This document shows, piece by piece, positions 1 to 8,225 of a DNA stretch of 64,000 nucleotides. The stretch spans positions 248,001 to 312,000 of the forward strand of contig WNWL01000006.1 in the NCBI GenBank assembly GCA_009733745.1, read 5' to 3'. Positions within the stretch are counted from its first letter, which is position 1. Each line of letters opens with the position of its first letter. This DNA is from Oceanobacillus sp. HTM 045 (lineage in GTDB: Bacteria > Pseudomonadota > Alphaproteobacteria > Rhodobacterales > Rhodobacteraceae). Position numbers and translations under genes: made by a program. Under the pieces are notes generated by a model. That model did not search any database. It was given only the letters and a program-made list of their open reading frames with translations, and was not told the origin of the DNA.

Positions 1-599
1 ATCACCGCCCGCTTCGCGCCCTTGCCCTTGGCGATCTCCACGGCGCGCTCCACCGCGGCCTTGTGACCGGAGACCACCACCTGCCCGGGGTCGTTGTCGT
101 TCGCCGCCTGGCAGACCTCGCCCTGCGCGGCCTCCGCGGCCACCTCGGAGGCGGCGGCATAGTCGAGCCCCAGCAGCGCGGCCATGGCACCGGTGCCGAC
201 CGGCGTCGCCTCCTGCATCGCGCGCCCGCGCACGCGAAGGAGCTTGGCCGCGTCCGCCACCGTGAACGCCCCGGCGGCGCAGAGCGCGGAATACTCGCCC
301 AGCGAATGCCCCGCGACATAGGCCGCCGTGGTGATCGAGACGCCTTCCGCCTCCAGCGCCACCATCGCCGCCATCGAGGTCGCCATCAGCGCCGGCTGCG
401 CGTTGGCGGTGAGGCGCAGGTCCTCCTCCGGACCTTCCCAGATCAGCGCCGAGAGCTTCTCGCCCAGCGCCTCGTCCACCGCCTCGAACACCGCCGCCGC
501 GGCCGGGTAGGCCTCCGCCAGGTCGCGGCCCATTCCCACGGCCTGGGCGCCCTGCCCCGGAAAGACGAATGCGCGCACGGTCTCAGCAGTTTCCGCCAT
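1..599 (-). CDS. fabD: Malonyl-CoA:ACP transacylase, N-terminal part (cut by window start)
   Basis: FabD moves malonyl from CoA to acyl carrier protein for cytoplasmic fatty-acid synthesis. The 199 codons visible start with ATG at 599 behind an AGGGGA ribosome site. They show the family motifs GQGAQ (residues 15-19) and GHSLGEYSA with the nucleophile Ser99; the rest of the gene lies outside the window. The enolase-superfamily gene lies upstream on the same strand, 124 bp away across a tandem repeat. A perfect TTGACA at 650-655 (minus) could be a -35 element, but no convincing -10 follows it. The product is clear from the motifs; the gene's downstream neighbours cannot be seen. Confidence 0.93.
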   Translation of the reverse strand, partial: MAETAETVRAFVFPGQGAQAVGMGRDLAEAYPAAAAVFEAVDEALGEKLSALIWEGPEEDLRLTANAQPALMATSMAAMVALEAEGVSITTAAYVAGHSLGEYSALCAAGAFTVADAAKLLRVRGRAMQEATPVGTGAMAALLGLDYAAASEVAAEAAQGEVCQAANDNDPGQVVVSGHKAAVERAVEIAKGKGAKRAV

Positions 600-672
600 G
601 GATGTCCCCTCTCAGAGTTTCCCGGCTGGGTGCGCCATGCCCTGCCATATGTCAAGCCAGCGACGCCCCAGG

Positions 673-732
673 GCCGCATCACTCCGGGCCGCATCACTCC
701 ACGCCGGATCACTCCACGCCGGATCACTCCAG
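673..732. repeat. Tandem repeat, 4 x 15 bp, spanning a stop codon
   Basis: Four near-identical 15 bp units (673-687, 688-702, 703-717, 718-732) of the form gccggatcactccac. The stop codon of the minus-strand enolase-superfamily gene (724-726) is in the last unit. Because the unit is five codons long, every other unit places another TGA in the same frame. Confidence 0.9.
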
Positions 733-1905
733 GTCGATCCGCGCAACTCTCCAATCCTCGACCGCGGCGTCGCGGAGCGTGACGCCCAGGCCCGGCCGGT
801 CCGGTACGGAAAGCCGCCCGGCCGAGACGCAGTCCTCGACCGGGTCGTCGACCACGTCCACGTGGCCCGGAAGCCGGGACCAGTAGGGAAAATGCTCCTG
901 GACGTAGAAGTTGGGAAGCGCCGCGCTGAGATGCATTGCAGCGGCCGACGAGACCGCGGAGGCGCAGACATGCGGCTGCACCTTCAGCCCGTACGCCTCG
1001 GCCATCGCCGCGATGCGGCGCGCCTCCATCAGCCCGCCGGTGTTGCCGATGTCGGGCTGCAGGATGTAGACGGCGCGGGCTTCCAGGACGTCGCGGAAGG
1101 CATTGCGGGTATAGAGCCGCTCGCCGACCGCGACCTGCTGGGGGATCGCCCCGGCCACCTGCGCCAGCGCGCCGGTGTCGCCCGGCATCGTCGGCTCCTC
1201 CACGAAGGACACGTCATGCTCCGCGACGGCGCGGCAGAAATCTATCGTGTCGCCGACCGAGAGCCCGCCCGACAGGTCGAGCATCAGCTCCACCTCGGGG
1301 CCGACCGCGCGCCGGATCTCGGCCACGCGCCGCAGGGCGCGGCGGCTGACCTCCGGCTCCGAGGCGGCGCGCAGCGACGGGTGCCGCAGGCGTCCCTCCG
1401 GCAGTATCTCGACCAGCGGGTAGAACTTGAGGCGGTCGTATCCGTCGGCCACGGCGCTTTCGGCGAAACGGGGCAGGTCCTCGTCCCGGGTCGCGCCGAA
1501 GTACCAGCCGTTGCAGTAGCAGGCCAGGCTGTCATGCATCCGGCCGCCGAGCAGTTCGTAGACCGGCACGCCGAGGGTGCGTGCCTTGATGTCCAGCATC
1601 GCCGTCTCGATCGCGCTCATCGCGGCGAAGACGACGGCCCCGCCGCCCTTCGCCCAGAAGCCGTGATCGAGGATCTCGTTCCAGACCGCCTCGCCGCGAA
1701 ACGCCGGGATACCGCCGGCGAGGTAACGCCGCACCAGGTCCTCGATCATCCCGACGGCGCCGAGGGCCCCGGTTCCGTAGGCCAGCGCCGCCTCGCCCAG
1801 TCCGGTGACGCCGTCGTCCGCGGTCAGGCGCAGCAGCACCGGCGAGAGCCCGCCGCTCCGGCCGTGAAAGATCTCCGCCGCGACGAGCTTCGGACCGTTG
1901 ATCAT
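724..1905 (-). CDS. Mandelate racemase/muconate lactonizing enzyme family protein (enolase superfamily)
   Basis: A 393-residue TIM-barrel enzyme that probably dehydrates or epimerises a sugar acid or related carboxylate after Mg2+-assisted proton abstraction. Visible in order are the N-terminal capping domain, Lys160 in DRLKFYP, metal ligands Asp210, Glu236 (FVEEP) and Glu262 (GERLY), the QPD motif at 283-285, and His312 in a VQPH motif typical of the mandelate racemase subgroup. The start at 1905 was chosen because GAGG sits 7 bp upstream; an in-frame ATG at 1920 has no ribosome site. It is the only catabolic-looking gene near fabD and the ribosomal operon. The substrate cannot be read from the sequence. 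Confidence 0.85.
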   Translation of the reverse strand: MINGPKLVAAEIFHGRSGGLSPVLLRLTADDGVTGLGEAALAYGTGALGAVGMIEDLVRRYLAGGIPAFRGEAVWNEILDHGFWAKGGGAVVFAAMSAIETAMLDIKARTLGVPVYELLGGRMHDSLACYCNGWYFGATRDEDLPRFAESAVADGYDRLKFYPLVEILPEGRLRHPSLRAASEPEVSRRALRRVAEIRRAVGPEVELMLDLSGGLSVGDTIDFCRAVAEHDVSFVEEPTMPGDTGALAQVAGAIPQQVAVGERLYTRNAFRDVLEARAVYILQPDIGNTGGLMEARRIAAMAEAYGLKVQPHVCASAVSSAAAMHLSAALPNFYVQEHFPYWSRLPGHVDVVDDPVEDCVSAGRLSVPDRPGLGVTLRDAAVEDWRVARIDLE

Positions 1906-2125
1906 CTTGTAGCCTCGCATTGAACAGAAGGACCGGCAGAGAAGGACCGGTACGGAAGGGCCGCGCCTCGGGGGGTCTCGGCACAGGGGGCGCGGTGACG
2001 TTCCGGCGCCCCGCCGGAAGTGTGCACGCTTGTCGCCCGTCCCGCCAGCCCCGGGTGGCCAGACTGCCCCGTACCGCCCACCGCCGCCGGCCTCGATCCG
2101 GGCGCGGCCGGCAGCGCCCCCGCGC

Positions 2126-2154
2126 TTGCAATTCCCCGGCCCCGGCGCTATACG
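2126..2154 (+). promoter_or_regulatory. Probable sigma-70 promoter of rpsF operon
   Basis: TTGCAA (2126-2131), a 17 bp spacer and TATACG (2149-2154), about 100 bp before the rpsF start. It is the only good promoter match seen in the 350 bp gene-free stretch 1906-2255, which otherwise holds nothing recognisable. Confidence 0.55.
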
Positions 2155-2255
2155 CGCGCCTTCTCCCGGGTAACGAGCCACGCGCCGCCTCTCGTGTACG
2201 GGTCCGGGAGCGTCATCCCGTACTTTGAAGCGCGCCGCTGAAGAAGGACTGCCGC

Positions 2256-2711
2256 ATGGCACTCTACGAGCATGTGTTCATCGCTCGACAGGACATCTCG
2301 TCCACCCAGGCCGAGGGCCTGGTCGAGCACTTCTCCCAGGTACTCTCCGACAATGGCGGCCAGGTGGTCGAGTCCGAGTACTGGGGCCTGCGCACGATGG
2401 CCTACAAGATCAACAAGAACCGCAAGGGCCACTACGCCTTCCTGCGCACCGACAGCCCCTCCGAGGCCGTCCACGAGATGGAGCGCCTGATGCGCCTCCA
2501 CGACGACGTGATGCGCGTCCTGACCATCAAGGTCGACGAGCACGAGGAAGGCCCCTCGGCCGTGGTGCTGGCCAAGTCGAGCCGCGACGACCGCGGCGGC
2601 CGTGGCGGGCGCGACCGAGATCGTGGTGATCGCGGCGACCGGGGTGATCGGGGCGACCGCGGGGACCGTGGCGACCGTGGTGATCGCGGCGACCGCCGCC
2701 CGCGCGACTGA
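2256..2711 (+). CDS. rpsF: 30S ribosomal protein bS6 with Arg/Gly/Asp tail
   Basis: bS6 binds 16S rRNA together with bS18 in the small subunit. Residues 1-100 match the family (opening MALYEHVFIARQD, later WGLRTMAYKI). From about residue 110 the protein ends in a low-complexity tail of repeated RGD/GDR triplets, giving 151 residues where many bacteria have about 100-135. The DNA of the tail is an imperfect 9-18 bp repeat. It is the first gene of rpsF-rpsR-rplI, with 18 bp to rpsR. Confidence 0.97.
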   Translation: MALYEHVFIARQDISSTQAEGLVEHFSQVLSDNGGQVVESEYWGLRTMAYKINKNRKGHYAFLRTDSPSEAVHEMERLMRLHDDVMRVLTIKVDEHEEGPSAVVLAKSSRDDRGGRGGRDRDRGDRGDRGDRGDRGDRGDRGDRGDRRPRD

Positions 2712-2729
2712 GCCTGAGGAGAGCAAGAG

Positions 2730-2954
2730 ATGCGCAAACCGTTTTTCCGCCGCCGCAAGAGCTGCCCGTTCTCCGGCGACAACGCGCCGAAGATCGACTA
2801 CAAGGACGTGAAGCTCCTGCAGCGCTACATTTCCGAGCGGGGCAAGATCGTCCCCTCGCGGATCACCGCCGTCTCCGCCAAGAAGCAGCGTGAGCTCGCG
2901 CGCGCCATCAAGCGCGCCCGCTTCCTCGCCCTGCTGCCCTACGCGGTCAACTGA
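2730..2954 (+). CDS. rpsR: 30S ribosomal protein bS18
   Basis: A 74-residue basic protein of usual length that forms a heterodimer with bS6 on 16S rRNA. The N-terminus ([16 protein letters not shown]) and the C-terminal Lys/Arg-rich helix with [10 protein letters not shown] are characteristic. It sits between rpsF and rplI with short gaps (18 and 11 bp) and a GAGGAG-like ribosome site, so it is co-transcribed and translated at matched levels. Confidence 0.97.
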   Translation: MRKPFFRRRKSCPFSGDNAPKIDYKDVKLLQRYISERGKIVPSRITAVSAKKQRELARAIKRARFLALLPYAVN

Positions 2955-2965
2955 GGGAGACTGTC

Positions 2966-3604
2966 ATGGATGTCGTACTCCTCGAGCGGGTCGAGAAGCT
3001 GGGCCAGATGGGCGACGTCGTCGTCGTCAAGGACGGCTACGCCCGCAACTACCTGCTGCCGCAGGGCAAGGCGCTCCGCGCCACCAAGGCCAACATGGCG
3101 CGGTTCGAAGCCGAGCGCGCCCAGCTCGAGGCCCGCAACCTCGAGCTGAAGAAGGAGGCCGAAGCGGTCGCCGCCAAGCTCGACGGCGAAAGCTTCATCA
3201 TCATCCGCCAGGCCTCCGAGGCCGGCTCGCTCTACGGCTCCGTCGCCGCGCGTGACGTGGCCGAGGCGACCACCGAGGGCGGCTTCACCGTCGGCCGCGG
3301 CCAGATCGTGCTCGAACGGCCGATCAAGGAGCTGGGCCTGCACCCGATCCGCATCGTCCTGCACCCCGAGGTGACGGCGGGAATCTCCGTCAACGTCGCC
3401 CGCTCGCAGGAGGAGGCCGAGATGCAGGCCTCCGGCAAGTCGATCCAGGATCTCCGCGCCGAGGAAGAGGCCGAGGCCGAGTTCGACATCGCCGAGCTGT
3501 TCGACGACGTCGGCGCGGCGGCGATCGACGATGCCGAAGAGGGCCCGGACGCCGACGTGCGCGGCGAATCGGACCTGGTCGAGACCCCCGAGAACAAGGA
3601 CTGA
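2966..3604 (+). CDS. rplI: 50S ribosomal protein bL9 with acidic C-terminal extension
   Basis: bL9 binds 23S rRNA near the L1 stalk and helps keep the reading frame. The N-terminal rRNA-binding domain ([19 protein letters not shown], then NYLLPQGKA), the connecting helix around residues 42-75 and the C-terminal domain are all present. At 212 residues it is longer than the roughly 150-residue E. coli protein: after about residue 150 it carries a Glu/Asp-rich tail. It is last in the operon and followed by a strong terminator. Confidence 0.97.
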   Translation: MDVVLLERVEKLGQMGDVVVVKDGYARNYLLPQGKALRATKANMARFEAERAQLEARNLELKKEAEAVAAKLDGESFIIIRQASEAGSLYGSVAARDVAEATTEGGFTVGRGQIVLERPIKELGLHPIRIVLHPEVTAGISVNVARSQEEAEMQASGKSIQDLRAEEEAEAEFDIAELFDDVGAAAIDDAEEGPDADVRGESDLVETPENKD

Positions 3605-3648
3605 CCGGCACGACCGACCAGCCCCTCCGGGCGAACGCGAAGACTGCC

Positions 3649-3683
3649 AAGGGCCGCCCCCTCGCGAGAAGGGGCGGCCCTTT
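3649..3683 (+). terminator. Rho-independent terminator after rplI
   Basis: A GC-rich stem (GGGCCGCCCC pairing with GGGGCGGCCC) encloses a short loop and is followed by TTTCCTTT. It lies 45 bp beyond the rplI stop and separates the ribosomal operon from dnaB. Confidence 0.85.
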
Positions 3684-3929
3684 CCTTTGCGGCACCCGCC
3701 GCGGCCCTGCCCCCCGCCCCCGACTTGTCCCCAGCTTTATCCAGAGAAGCCGCGCGGTCATCCACGCCATTCTCCGCCCTGCCCCCTCGCGCCGGGCGGC
3801 GTCGCGCGGTACTCTCCGCCATTGCCGCGCAAGAGTCCGCCAACGGACCTAGCGGCGCGAGATCCGGGGCATGGCCCCGTGAGCCGGGACACAAGACCTA
3901 CAGGCCGGGACAACGGGCGGAGCAGAGAC

Positions 3930-5474
3930 GTGGACGGGGGACGATCGAGCAGCGGGCAGGGCCAGCCGGAGGCCGGGGATGGTGTGGCAGCGACCCTCCA
4001 GCCCCATAACATCGAAGCAGAACAGGCACTTATCGGCGCCCTGCTCCTCAACAACGATGTCTTTGACCGGGTCAGCAACATCATCGAGCCGGGCCATTTC
4101 TACGACCCGGTGCACCGGCGCATCTGGGAATGCGCCGCCAAGCGGATCCAGAACCAGGCGCTGGCCTCGCCGGTCACGCTGAAGCCCTTCCTCGAGGAAG
4201 ACCCCGGCCTGAAGGAGCTCGGCGGCACCGAGTACCTCGCCCGCCTCGCCTCCGCCGCGGTCTCCATCATGGCCGCGCCGCATTATGCACAGATGCTGCG
4301 CGACCTCGGCCTGCGCCGCGAGCTGGTGCGCATCGGCGAGACCATCGCGCTGGGCGCCTCCAGCTTCGAGGGCGACGCCGGCCCAGAGGACCAGATCACC
4401 GATGCCGAGGCCAGCCTCTACGCGCTGGCCGAGCGCGGCGGGCGCGAGGGCGGCTTCGTCGACTTCGCCAAGGCGGCGGCCCTCGCGGTCAACACCGCCA
4501 ACGCCGCCTACCAGCGCGGCGGCGGCCTCGCCGGCATCTCCTCGGGCATGAACGAGTTGGACGAGAAGCTCGGCGGCTTCCGCAATTCCGACCTCATCAT
4601 CCTCGCCGGCCGCCCCTCGATGGGCAAGACGGCGCTCGCCACCAACATCGCCTTCAACATCGCCCGCGCCTATCTCAAGGGCGACCGGCCCGACGGCCGG
4701 GTCGGCGCGGTCAAGGGCGGCGTGGTCGGCTTCTTCTCGCTGGAGATGTCGTCCGAGCAGCTCGCTGCGCGAATCCTCGCCGCCGAGAGCCGGCTGCGCT
4801 CCAACAAGATCATGGCCGGCGACATCGAGGCGCAGGACTTCGAGAAGTTCATGACCGTGGCCGCCGAGCTGGAAGAGGCCCCGCTCTACATCGACGACAC
4901 CGGCGCGCTGCCCATCGCCAAGCTCTCCGCCCGCGCGCGACGGCTAAAGCGCCAGCACGGGCTCGACATCCTGGTGATCGACTACCTCCAGCTCGTCACC
5001 GCCTCCAACTCCAAGGCCAGCGACAACCGCGTGCAGGAGGTCTCCGAGATCACGCAGGGGCTCAAGGCACTGGCGAAGGAGCTGAACATCCCGATCATCG
5101 CGCTCAGCCAGCTGTCGCGAAAGGTGGAGGAGCGCGACGACAAGCGCCCGCAGCTCGCCGACCTGCGCGAATCCGGCTCGATCGAGCAGGACGCCGACGT
5201 GGTGATGTTCGTGTTCCGCGAGGAGTACTACCACGAGCGCATGAAGCCCTCGGAGGACGACGAGAAGTTCCCCGAATGGCAGCAGAAGGCCGAGAAGCTC
5301 TACGGTCGCGCCGAGGTGATCATCGGCAAGCAGCGCCACGGCCCCATCGGCACCGTCAACCTGCATTTCGACAGCAAGTTCACCAAGTTCTCCGACCCGG
5401 TGCGCGACGAGAGCCGCTACCCGCCGGTCTCCGGCGGGCCCGGCGGCCCGGCGCTCGACGAAAGCGACTTCTGA
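3930..5474 (+). CDS. dnaB: Replicative DNA helicase
   Basis: Hexameric 5'-3' helicase that unwinds DNA at the replication fork. The N-terminal DnaG-binding domain starts at about residue 23 (QPHNIEAEQALIGALL). The RecA-like domain has Walker A GRPSMGKT (227-234), Walker B LVIDYLQLV and the family motif SQLSRKVEER. A GTG start at 3930 was chosen: GGAG lies 7 bp upstream and it gives 514 residues, the normal length; longer readings run back through non-coding DNA over the rplI terminator. alr begins 2 bp after the stop, so the two are probably co-transcribed. Confidence 0.96.
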   Translation: MDGGRSSSGQGQPEAGDGVAATLQPHNIEAEQALIGALLLNNDVFDRVSNIIEPGHFYDPVHRRIWECAAKRIQNQALASPVTLKPFLEEDPGLKELGGTEYLARLASAAVSIMAAPHYAQMLRDLGLRRELVRIGETIALGASSFEGDAGPEDQITDAEASLYALAERGGREGGFVDFAKAAALAVNTANAAYQRGGGLAGISSGMNELDEKLGGFRNSDLIILAGRPSMGKTALATNIAFNIARAYLKGDRPDGRVGAVKGGVVGFFSLEMSSEQLAARILAAESRLRSNKIMAGDIEAQDFEKFMTVAAELEEAPLYIDDTGALPIAKLSARARRLKRQHGLDILVIDYLQLVTASNSKASDNRVQEVSEITQGLKALAKELNIPIIALSQLSRKVEERDDKRPQLADLRESGSIEQDADVVMFVFREEYYHERMKPSEDDEKFPEWQQKAEKLYGRAEVIIGKQRHGPIGTVNLHFDSKFTKFSDPVRDESRYPPVSGGPGGPALDESDF

Positions 5475-5476
5475 AC

Positions 5477-6520
5477 GTGCCCTCCGCGGTCATCGCGATC
5501 GACCTCGCTGCGATCCGCGCCAACTGGCGCGCCCTCGACGCCCTCAGCGGGCCGGGGACGGAAACGGCGGCGGTGGTCAAGGCCGATGCCTATGGTTGCG
5601 GCGCGGCCGAGGTCGGCCCCGCGCTCGCGGCGGAAGGCGTGCGCAGCTTCTTCGTCGCCCATCTCGCCGAGGGCACCGCGCTGCGCATCGCCGTCGGCCC
5701 GGACCCGGCGATCTATGTCCTGAACGGCTTTTCCGCCGGCGAGGAAGGCGCGTTCGGCGCCGCCGACCTCCGCCCCGTGCTCAGCGCGCCGGAACAGGTC
5801 GCCGCCGCCGCGCCGCACGGGCTCCGCGCCGCGATCCAGTTCGACACCGGCATGAACCGCCTCGGGCTCGAGGCCGGCGAGATCGCCCCCGCCCGCGAGG
5901 CGCTCGGCACGACCGAGGTGACGCTGGTCATGTCGCATCTCCATTCCTCCGACGTGCCCGGCGATGTCAGCCCGGAAGCGCAGCGCCGCACCTTCGAGGA
6001 GATGCGCGCCGCCTTCCCCGGCATCCCCGCCAGCCTCGCCGCCACCGGCGGCGTGCTGCTGGGCGATGCGTTCCATTTCGACCTCGCCCGCCCCGGCGTC
6101 GGCCTGTTCGGCGGCCTGCCCTTCGCCGAAGCCCGCCCGGTGGTGAGCCTGCACGCGCCGATCCTGCAGGTGCGCGAGGTCGCCCCCGGCGAGGCGGTCG
6201 GCTACGGCGCGACCTGGCGCGCCGAGCGCCCCTCGCGAATCGCAACCATCCCGGTCGGCTACGCCGACGGCCTGATCCGCGCCGCCGGCAACCGGGGCAC
6301 GGCCTTCCTTGACGGCCAGCCCCTCCCCTTCGCCGGCCGCGTTTCGATGGACCTGACCACCCTCGACGTCACCGATTGCCCCGCGGCCGTCCCCGGCGCG
6401 ATGGTCGAACTCCTCGGCCCGAACCAGACCGTAGACCAGCTGGCTGAGGCCGCCGGCACCATCGGCTACGAGATCCTGACGTCGCTAGGCCACCGCTACG
6501 CCAGAACCCACACCGGCTGA
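5477..6520 (+). CDS. alr: Alanine racemase
   Basis: PLP enzyme that interconverts L- and D-alanine for peptidoglycan. The PLP lysine is Lys35 (VVKADAYGCGA), the second catalytic base is Tyr243 (VGYGATW), and the C-terminal beta domain has the conserved RVSMD. Length (347 residues) is slightly short but complete. The GTG start at 5477 lies 2 bp after the dnaB stop with no clear ribosome site, suggesting translational coupling; dnaB-alr adjacency is common in this group. A structured repeat array begins 15 bp after its stop. Confidence 0.95.
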   Translation: MPSAVIAIDLAAIRANWRALDALSGPGTETAAVVKADAYGCGAAEVGPALAAEGVRSFFVAHLAEGTALRIAVGPDPAIYVLNGFSAGEEGAFGAADLRPVLSAPEQVAAAAPHGLRAAIQFDTGMNRLGLEAGEIAPAREALGTTEVTLVMSHLHSSDVPGDVSPEAQRRTFEEMRAAFPGIPASLAATGGVLLGDAFHFDLARPGVGLFGGLPFAEARPVVSLHAPILQVREVAPGEAVGYGATWRAERPSRIATIPVGYADGLIRAAGNRGTAFLDGQPLPFAGRVSMDLTTLDVTDCPAAVPGAMVELLGPNQTVDQLAEAAGTIGYEILTSLGHRYARTHTG

Positions 6521-6534
6521 CCCCGCAGACGCCG

Positions 6535-6704
6535 AGCGCCGAGGGCCACGCCCGGCCCTTGACGAGCGTGGTGCTTCGTTGGGGTTTCTCGGTTTATGGC
6601 GGCAACCCCTCCCGCCCTATGATCCCCTTGCAGCGGTGCAAAACGCCCGGCCCCGGGGAGGGCCGGGCGTGGCCCGGGCTAGTCGCCCGTGCTGTGGCTG
6701 ATGT
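6535..6704 (+). repeat. Structured intergenic repeat, copy 1 (forward)
   Basis: First of nine copies of a roughly 170 bp GC-rich element. It has perfect 17 bp inverted arms (6543-6559 and 6659-6675). Its core contains a TTTATGGC motif and a TTGCAGCGGTGCAA hairpin. An 11 bp stem (6643-6653 with 6660-6670) shares its right side with the inverted arm. It ends with a short inverted repeat and TGTGGCTG. It lies directly after alr. Confidence 0.85.
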
Positions 6705-6786
6705 TGCGCCTTACGCCAAAGCGCGAAGGCACTGTCGAGCGCAGAGCCAGCCGCCCAAAGAACAACCGCACCGCCCCCGCAGCCGC

Positions 6787-6960
6787 CAAGCGCGAAGGGC
6801 AACGACCGGCCCTGGTCGGGCGTGGTGCTACTCAGGGTTTGCTTGATTTATGGCAGCACCCCCTCCTGACCCCAGAGCCATCTGCAACGTTGCAAAACGC
6901 CCGGCCCCGGGGAGGGCCGGACGTGGCCCGGGCTGGTCGCCCGGGCTGTGGCTGATCGGG
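6787..6960 (+). repeat. Structured intergenic repeat, copy 2 (forward)
   Basis: Same element about 252 bp after copy 1. The core hairpin here reads TGCAACGTTGCA, a perfect palindrome instead of copy 1's TGCAGCGGTGCA. The right side has the strong GCCCGGCC...GGCCGG stem and the closing GCCCGGGC/GCCCGGGC inverted repeat. The spacer from copy 1 (6705-6786) resembles the spacer to copy 3. Confidence 0.83.
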
Positions 6961-7036
6961 GTGCCCATGCTAAAGCGCGGCAGTACCGGCGAGCGCGGCG
7001 ACAGCCGTCCAACGCACGAAAGCACCACCCCCGGTA

Positions 7037-7217
7037 GCCACCGAGCGCAGAGGGCCACGTCCGGCCCTGGTCGGGCGTAGTGCTCCGCCGGGCTTCCTTG
7101 ATTTATGGCAGCAACACCTCCCGCCCTCCGATCCCCTTGCAGCGGTGCAAAACGCCCGGCCGGGGGAAGGGCCGGACGTGGCCCGCGCTGGCCGCGCGTG
7201 CTGTGGCCGATGCTCGA
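7037..7217 (+). repeat. Structured intergenic repeat, copy 3 (forward)
   Basis: Same element about 250 bp after copy 2. Its outer arms read GGGCCACGTCCGGCCC and GGGCCGGACGTGGCCC. Relative to copy 1, one base has changed in each arm so that pairing is kept. The right-hand closing hairpin is degraded. Confidence 0.83.
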
Positions 7218-7267
7218 TCAAGAGGGTCGGAACTCGCACCCGCCCCGACCCCACCTCAAACCCCCCG

Positions 7268-7345
7268 TTTCACCCCTGGCGGTGAACTGCGGTTCCTTTC
7301 GGGAAGAGGTGGACAATCCGGATGTCACCTGCCCGGGGTGACATC
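7268..7345. repeat. Second repeat with GATGTCACC/GGTGACATC palindrome upstream of mlaE
   Basis: The 38 bp at 7268-7305 match the reverse complement of 39149-39186 at 36 of 38 positions and contain a TTCACC...GGTGAA inverted repeat. It is followed by a perfect 9-7-9 bp inverted repeat (GATGTCACC 7321-7329, GGTGACATC 7337-7345). The palindrome ends about 20 bp before the mlaE -35 element, so it could be an operator; that role is inferred. Confidence 0.7.
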
Positions 7346-7365
7346 GGATCGGACCCGCACCTCCC

Positions 7366-7394
7366 TTGGCACATCGCGATGCGCGGTCTATAGG
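7366..7394 (+). promoter_or_regulatory. Probable sigma-70 promoter of mlaE operon
   Basis: TTGGCA (7366-7371), 17 bp spacer, TATAGG (7389-7394), 36 bp before the mlaE ATG. This places the repeat array and the GGTGACAT palindrome upstream of transcription of the lipid-transport genes. Confidence 0.6.
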
Positions 7395-7430
7395 GGTGCG
7401 GTCCGATTACCCAGCGACGGCGCTTCGTTG

Positions 7431-8225
7431 ATGCAGGTTTTCTCCGCCCTACAGGGCTTTCTCGCCGCCATCGGCGCCGCCGTCCTCGGCCTCTGCCAGG
7501 CCACGGGCCGGCTTCTGATGTTCGCCGGAATGGGCGTCGCCCATGTCGTGCGCCCGCCGTTCTACCCGCTCGAACTGTGGCGCCAGTTCCTCAAGATCGG
7601 CTATTTTTCCCTGCCGGTGGTTGGACTTACGGCGCTCTTCACCGGCGGCGCGCTGGCGCTCCAGATCTTCGCGGGCGGCTCCCGGCTCAACGCCGAAAGC
7701 GTCGTGCCCTCCATCGTCGCGATCGGAATGACGCGCGAGCTCGGCCCCGTCCTCGGCGGCCTGATGGTCGCGGGCCGCGTCTCCGCCTCGATCGCGGCGG
7801 AACTCGGCACGATGCGCGTGACCGAGCAGATCGACGCGCTGACAACGCTCTCGACCAACCCGTTGAAATACCTCGTCGCCCCCCGCCTCCTCGCCGCCAC
7901 CGTCGCCGTGCCCCTGCTGGTCCTCATCGGCGACGTGATCGGCATCATGGGTGGCTTCCTCGTCGGCGTCGGCCGGCTCGATTTCAACGCCACCACCTAC
8001 ATCCGCACGACCGAGGATTTCCTGACCACGGGCGACGTCACCTCGGGCCTGATCAAGGCCGCGGTGTTCGGCTTCATCATCGCGCTAATGGGTTGTTATC
8101 AGGGCTATAATTCCGCCCGCGGCGCACAGGGCGTGGGCCGGGCGACGACCAACGCGGTGGTCAGCGCCTCGATCCTGATCCTCGCTTCCAACTACCTGCT
8201 GACCGAAGCCCTGTTCCCGGCATGA
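7431..8225 (+). CDS. mlaE: ABC transporter permease, MlaE family
   Basis: Inner-membrane permease of an MCE-type ABC system that moves phospholipids between the inner membrane and periplasm. The 264-residue protein has five to six hydrophobic segments and the family signature around ELGPVLGGLMVAGRVSA and GTMRVTEQIDAL. The ATG at 7431 gives normal length; upstream extension would run into the repeat array. Its stop overlaps mlaF by four bases (ATGA), so the two are coupled. No MlaD/MCE gene is nearby, so the periplasmic part must be encoded elsewhere. Confidence 0.93.
   Translation: MQVFSALQGFLAAIGAAVLGLCQATGRLLMFAGMGVAHVVRPPFYPLELWRQFLKIGYFSLPVVGLTALFTGGALALQIFAGGSRLNAESVVPSIVAIGMTRELGPVLGGLMVAGRVSASIAAELGTMRVTEQIDALTTLSTNPLKYLVAPRLLAATVAVPLLVLIGDVIGIMGGFLVGVGRLDFNATTYIRTTEDFLTTGDVTSGLIKAAVFGFIIALMGCYQGYNSARGAQGVGRATTNAVVSASILILASNYLLTEALFPA

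Noticed and set aside
1906-1920. Upstream ATG at 1920 as start of the enolase-superfamily gene
   Set aside because: No ribosome site precedes it, whereas the ATG at 1905 has GAGG at 7 bp.
6535-7217. Insertion sequence or MITE with transposase
   Set aside because: No transposase gene, no clear target-site duplication, and tandem spacing of about 250 bp argues against separate insertions; a MITE-like origin is still possible.
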